A stretch of DNA of 20,802 bases from a virus: positions 1 to 20,802 of IMG/VR virus record IMGVR_UViG_3300032006_001551. The stretch is one strand, 5' to 3'. The notes under the pieces were generated by a model. That model had not been told where the DNA came from, did not search any database, and saw only the letters and a list, made by a program, of their open reading frames with translations. The position numbers and the translations under genes were made by a program. Positions 19,005 to 20,802 of this stretch are shown here, one piece after another (the first letter of the stretch is position 1; each line of letters starts with the position of its first letter).

Positions 19005-19257
19005 GATGGTAGCCGCGTTGAGGGAGTACAGTTTCGGTAAACTCGGGAAGTTCTATCCCATTATTTACCGCATCACGGATCTGTTTTACCAGAGCGAGGG
19101 CTTCTGGAGTCCCCGCTTCGGTCGCGAAATACTTCTCGCAAAGCTCCCCGAACCGCCTCTCTTGGGCCACTGCCGGGGTCTGCTTCACCAATCTCGCGAA
19201 CTCCGTCTTGTCTCTCTCGATCTGCTCCAGAGACCGCCTCTGAATTTCTTGTGGCAT
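18997..19257 (-). CDS. Hypothetical helical protein (86 aa)
   Basis: The start is an ATG at 19257 with an ideal AAGGAGG (CGACGA spacer). The 86-residue protein is helical (EIQRRSLEQIERDKTEFARLVKQTP, ERRFGELCEKYFATE, EALALVKQIRDAVNN) with a polar C-terminal tail. It overlaps the 3' end of the replication-like gene (185 nt, different frame) and the start of the resolvase gene. The strong ribosome binding site, and the way its sequence looks more protein-like than the alternative frame in the overlap, make it convincing. Function unknown; by position it may aid the replication protein or the resolvase. Confidence 0.7.
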   Translation of the reverse strand: MPQEIQRRSLEQIERDKTEFARLVKQTPAVAQERRFGELCEKYFATEAGTPEALALVKQIRDAVNNGIELPEFTETVLPQRGYHHG

Positions 19258-19726
19258 TCGTCGCCTCCTTCTCGTATTGGGTTTTGAACTGCTGAAAGAG
19301 TTGCCCTCTGTTGAACTCCGTCATGGAGCAGAGGTTCTGCCAGCCGATCTTCTTTACCGCTGAAATGGTTGGCCCATCCAGCGACTCCCTCGCCTCGACT
19401 GGCTTTCCCAGACCGAAACGAGAAATTGCCTCCCGAACCTTCTCCCATGCTGTCTCAGCCGGGATGTCCGGTCGACGTCCTTCCCACCAGTCGTCCCTGT
19501 CGTCGTCCCACCTCTCTTGGTTGAACCAAGTCGATGGGTGAGGGATGTACTGGCGATCCTGCCCCTTTTTGGCCTTGGCGTACTCCTGAACAGCGTCCAT
19601 TAGGGCGTCAAAGCCAATGCTGTCTTTCGACATCAGGGCCTTCTTGATGGCTTTCAAGGCCGCTCCCCTCGCAACCTTGCGTGGGTAAGCCTTGTACAGG
19701 GCCATCGCCTGATCTTCAGTTCGCAT
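19073..19726 (-). CDS. Replication-protein-like (O-type) gene, C-terminal part possibly overprinted
   Basis: The start is an ATG at 19726 after AAGGAGGAGCAG. The 217-residue frame begins with QAMALYKAYPRKVARGAALKAIKKAL, then LMDAVQEYAKAKKGQDRQYIPHPSTWFNQERWDDD (residues about 42-76). This Tyr-Pro-Arg-Lys...HPSTWxNQERW motif is typical of the C-terminal region of phage replication proteins that load helicase at the origin. The part after about residue 155 overlaps the 86-residue gene and reads as a low-quality Arg/Gly/Ser-rich sequence; the true functional protein may end by frameshift or be this long. No DNA-binding N-terminal domain precedes it, so it may be a loader-type fragment. Role: replication, probable. 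Confidence 0.6.
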   Translation of the reverse strand: MRTEDQAMALYKAYPRKVARGAALKAIKKALMSKDSIGFDALMDAVQEYAKAKKGQDRQYIPHPSTWFNQERWDDDRDDWWEGRRPDIPAETAWEKVREAISRFGLGKPVEARESLDGPTISAVKKIGWQNLCSMTEFNRGQLFQQFKTQYEKEATNATRNSEAVSGADRERQDGVREIGEADPGSGPREAVRGALREVFRDRSGDSRSPRSGKTDP

Positions 19727-19883
19727 CTGCTCCTCCTTTCGTAGGGCCTGTGATTCTGATTTCCAAGCTGAAGTCGAAATCGAGTTCTCCTTCCTCCTCT
19801 GCTTCCGCAAGGACTCTGGCGATCTCTTTGACCCCTGAGTAAGGGGCTCGCAACGTCATCACAGCAGTAGTTTCTGCAACCAC
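19716..19883 (-). CDS. Small acidic protein, first gene of the right operon (55 aa)
   Basis: A GTG at 19883 preceded by AGGAGG (AATACT spacer) is the best start; a longer frame to 19925 lacks such a signal. The product is about 55 residues with TLRAPYSGVKEIARVLAEAEEEGELDFDFSLEI (helix then strand) and a short Gly-rich end. It overlaps the next gene by 11 nt. It follows a leader of about 300 nt, so it is the first gene of the right minus-strand operon. No domain recognised; possible regulator or replication accessory. Confidence 0.6.
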   Translation of the reverse strand: MVAETTAVMTLRAPYSGVKEIARVLAEAEEEGELDFDFSLEIRITGPTKGGADAN

Positions 19884-20189
19884 AGTATTCCTCCTAAATG
19901 CGCAACACTCCCTATCCGGGGACATACGTCACCGTTATGTCAGGATGCTGGGGGGCCTGCCGTATTGATCGCGAAAGCGACATGTCCCCACCGGGATGCT
20001 AGGGTAAACATAGCCCGGAATTGGTTTTTACTCGGCATCGGGTTCGTGAGACCCGCCGGGTAACCTCCCCTGTGAGACCAGAAATCCGACTGCTTTTAGC
20101 GGATTTGGGCGACGGAGCGTACCCGCCCAGATGTTTAGACGCCCCTGATTTGTCTCACATGCACCTAACTGCTTATCGTTGCAGCGAAC
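19884..20189 (-). promoter_or_regulatory. Structured leader of the right minus-strand operon
   Basis: About 300 nt without a convincing gene lies between the promoter at 20192-20219 and the first GTG start at 19883. It holds several inverted repeats: TGGGCG...CGCCCA (about 20108-20131), AAATCCG...CGGATTT (about 20081-20105), and CGGGT...ACCCG (about 20040-20056). These could be attenuators or RNA structures in the leader. No known riboswitch was recognised. Confidence 0.4.
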
Positions 20190-20191
20190 CC

Positions 20192-20219
20192 ATGATAGGC
20201 ACGCCGAAACGGTTGTCAA
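20192..20219 (-). promoter_or_regulatory. Sigma-70-type promoter of the right minus-strand operon
   Basis: TTGACA (20219-20214), 16 nt, TATCAT (20197-20192) on the minus strand. Both boxes are strong. It lies 17 nt downstream of the tRNA-like element's 3' end and points to the leader and the replication genes. The 10-base string TTGACAACCG is also found at 10481 on the plus strand. Confidence 0.65.
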
Positions 20220-20236
20220 GAAGTTTTTTCTTGAAG

Positions 20237-20308
20237 TGGACCTGCCGGGAATCGAACCCGGTGCCCCAGAAGCGGTTCTAAGTCCGCCGGAACTCACCTG
20301 TCAGGCCC
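20237..20308 (-). tRNA. tRNA-like element with an 8-nt anticodon loop
   Basis: Reading the minus strand, GGGCCTG (20308-20302) pairs with CAGGTCC (20244-20238) through one G.U pair, followed by the discriminator A. The T-arm is perfect: CCGGG-TTCGATT-CCCGG (20261-20245). The anticodon arm GGCGG...CCGCT closes on an 8-nt loop ACTTAGAA, where a normal arm would have seven; CTTAGAA would give anticodon UAG (Leu). The D-arm is only two pairs and the variable region is about 9 nt, and no CCA is encoded. A single-base deletion in the anticodon stem of a Leu-type tRNA would explain it. It could also be a tRNA-like RNA of another kind. Confidence 0.55.
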
Positions 20309-20373
20309 AAAAAGCACAGACGGGCTCGCCGCCCATTCTGGCCTCGGGAGGGAATTACCCTGCCCGTCTGTGC
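20309..20373 (-). terminator. 12-bp hairpin with T-tract before the tRNA-like element
   Basis: GCACAGACGGGC (20373-20362) and GCCCGTCTGTGC (20325-20314) pair perfectly around a 36-nt loop with smaller internal hairpins. The minus strand continues with five T residues (20313-20309). This looks like a terminator with a long loop, or a processing hairpin, immediately 5' of the tRNA-like element. Confidence 0.55.
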
Positions 20374-20382
20374 CGAGTAAGA

Positions 20383-20451
20383 GAGAGGAGCAGGGTTCAC
20401 GCTAGAAGGCCGTCACCTGCTAGTCCCAGCGGCCTACTGGGAACTCCTCTC
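20383..20451 (-). ncRNA. Predicted H-type pseudoknot enclosed by an 8-bp helix
   Basis: GAGAGGAG (20451-20444) pairs with CTCCTCTC (20390-20383). Inside, CCCAG (20441-20437) pairs with CTGGG (20429-20425), and GGCCG (20434-20430) pairs with CGGCC (20412-20408). These two 5-bp helices cross: loop 1 is TA, loop 2 is 0 nt, and loop 3 is 12 nt. This is a compact H-type pseudoknot geometry. It lies 7 nt past the stop of the edge frame. Whether it is a separate RNA or the 3' end of the edge transcript is not clear. Confidence 0.4.
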
Positions 20452-20457
20452 AATGCC

Positions 20458-20802
20458 TTACGGCAGTAAAGTCCGCTTCAACGGAGCCGCTGGGGCCCTG
20501 CGAAGCTCGAAGGTCCGGACAGTAGTCCTCGACCTCCGGCAATCCTTACAGCGGCATGTCGGGAGAGGGAAGAGTCTTCCCAACGCCCGTCCATATCCGC
20601 CAACAACCTCTGAAGCGGCTCCCGCCACCCTACCGGCGACGGTAACCACTCCTCCGTGGACAACCTTAGCGGTGCCAACGACACCTCTGTGTGCAAACTC
20701 AACGGTATCAACGACACCGTCGTGTGCAAAGTCCACAACTTCGACTGCTCCGTCGTGAACGTCAATCAAGACGCCCTTGAAGAACAGTCCGGTTCCCTTG
20801 AC
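20458..20802 (-). CDS. Possible partial protein with 11-residue repeats, running off the window
   Basis: The frame is open from the window edge to a stop at 20458-20460 on the minus strand (114 codons). The N-terminal part has four imperfect 11-residue repeats with the core H-x-G-V-V (HDGAVEVVDFA, HDGVVDTVEFA, HRGVVGTAKVV, HGGVVTVAGRV), then AASEVVGGYGRALGRL and a CRCKDC cluster. The repeats come from 33-nt DNA units. Other frames are also open here and the plus-strand frame has higher GC at third positions, so coding is not proven. Operon direction favours the minus strand. Function unknown. Confidence 0.35.
   Translation of the reverse strand, partial: VKGTGLFFKGVLIDVHDGAVEVVDFAHDGVVDTVEFAHRGVVGTAKVVHGGVVTVAGRVAGAASEVVGGYGRALGRLFPLPTCRCKDCRRSRTTVRTFELRRAPAAPLKRTLLP
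20641..20769. repeat. 33-nt tandem repeat array
   Basis: Four tandem units start near 20641, 20671, 20704 and 20737 (30, 33, 33 and 33 nt). The second and third share GGTxxCAACGACACC...GTGTGCAAA; the first and fourth are more diverged. The unit length is a multiple of three, which fits protein repeats. There are no spacers, so it is not a CRISPR. Confidence 0.55.

Noticed and set aside
20383-20451. Second tRNA in the minus strand
   Set aside because: The 8-bp outer helix resembles an acceptor stem, but no T-arm with a TTC loop adjoins it; a pseudoknot explains the pairing better.
20237-20600. tmRNA gene
   Set aside because: A tRNA-like 3' end and pseudoknot recall tmRNA, but the acceptor strand partner is only 58 nt away, there is no tag reading frame of the right kind and no typical tmRNA 5' end.
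20641-20769. CRISPR array
   Set aside because: Repeat units are directly adjacent, lack spacers and diverge in a codon-like way.

Overview
The window is a stretch of a tailed double-stranded DNA phage (or prophage-like) genome. Leftward genes encode a large terminase, portal, scaffold and major capsid protein in the usual order. Genes are tightly packed, with ATGA and TAATG overlaps and AGGAGG-type ribosome binding sites. The host cannot be named from the sequence. Sec-type signal peptides on two proteases and one small secreted protein suggest a bacterium with an extracytoplasmic compartment. The promoters suggest a host, or a phage, with a flagellar-type sigma factor.

Layout. (1) 1-10320, minus strand: morphogenesis operon. 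From upstream it holds a two-helix membrane protein (holin candidate), a secreted trypsin-like protease, a 22-residue membrane peptide, a possible small terminase, TerL, a 66-residue protein, portal, three small proteins (one extremely basic), scaffold, major capsid, a possible decoration protein, a connector/adaptor, two small virion proteins, and the start of a further structural gene cut by the window edge. Two strong hairpins sit downstream of the capsid gene and of the decoration gene. (2) 10321-10799: non-coding divergent control region. (3) 10800-15482, plus strand: eight small genes, mostly one or two per transcription unit, ending with a DUF932-like gene and a zinc-ribbon gene. Five of the units begin with the same promoter, TAAAG-N16-CCGAT, which matches the flagellar sigma-28 (FliA/SigD) class. 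Most units end in a perfect intrinsic terminator. A tRNA-like element lies at 14042-14117. (4) 15501-15542: terminator between convergent operons. (5) 15517-19883, minus strand: second leftward operon. It encodes a small acidic protein, a replication-protein-like gene, a RuvC-fold resolvase, a second secreted trypsin-like protease, a 20-residue Cys-rich peptide, small proteins, a permuted NlpC/P60 hydrolase, a thermonuclease and a zinc-ribbon protein. (6) 19884-20802: a sigma-70-like promoter with a structured leader of about 300 nt, a tRNA-like element with an 8-nt anticodon loop, a hairpin with T-tract, a predicted H-type pseudoknot, and a repeat-containing reading frame running off the window.

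How it fits together: the minus-strand left operon builds and packages virions. The right minus operon supplies replication, recombination, nuclease and envelope-degrading functions. The plus-strand block looks like an accessory or host-interaction block. Its expression appears tied to a sigma-28-type polymerase through a repeated terminator-promoter cassette, which is the most unusual feature of the window.
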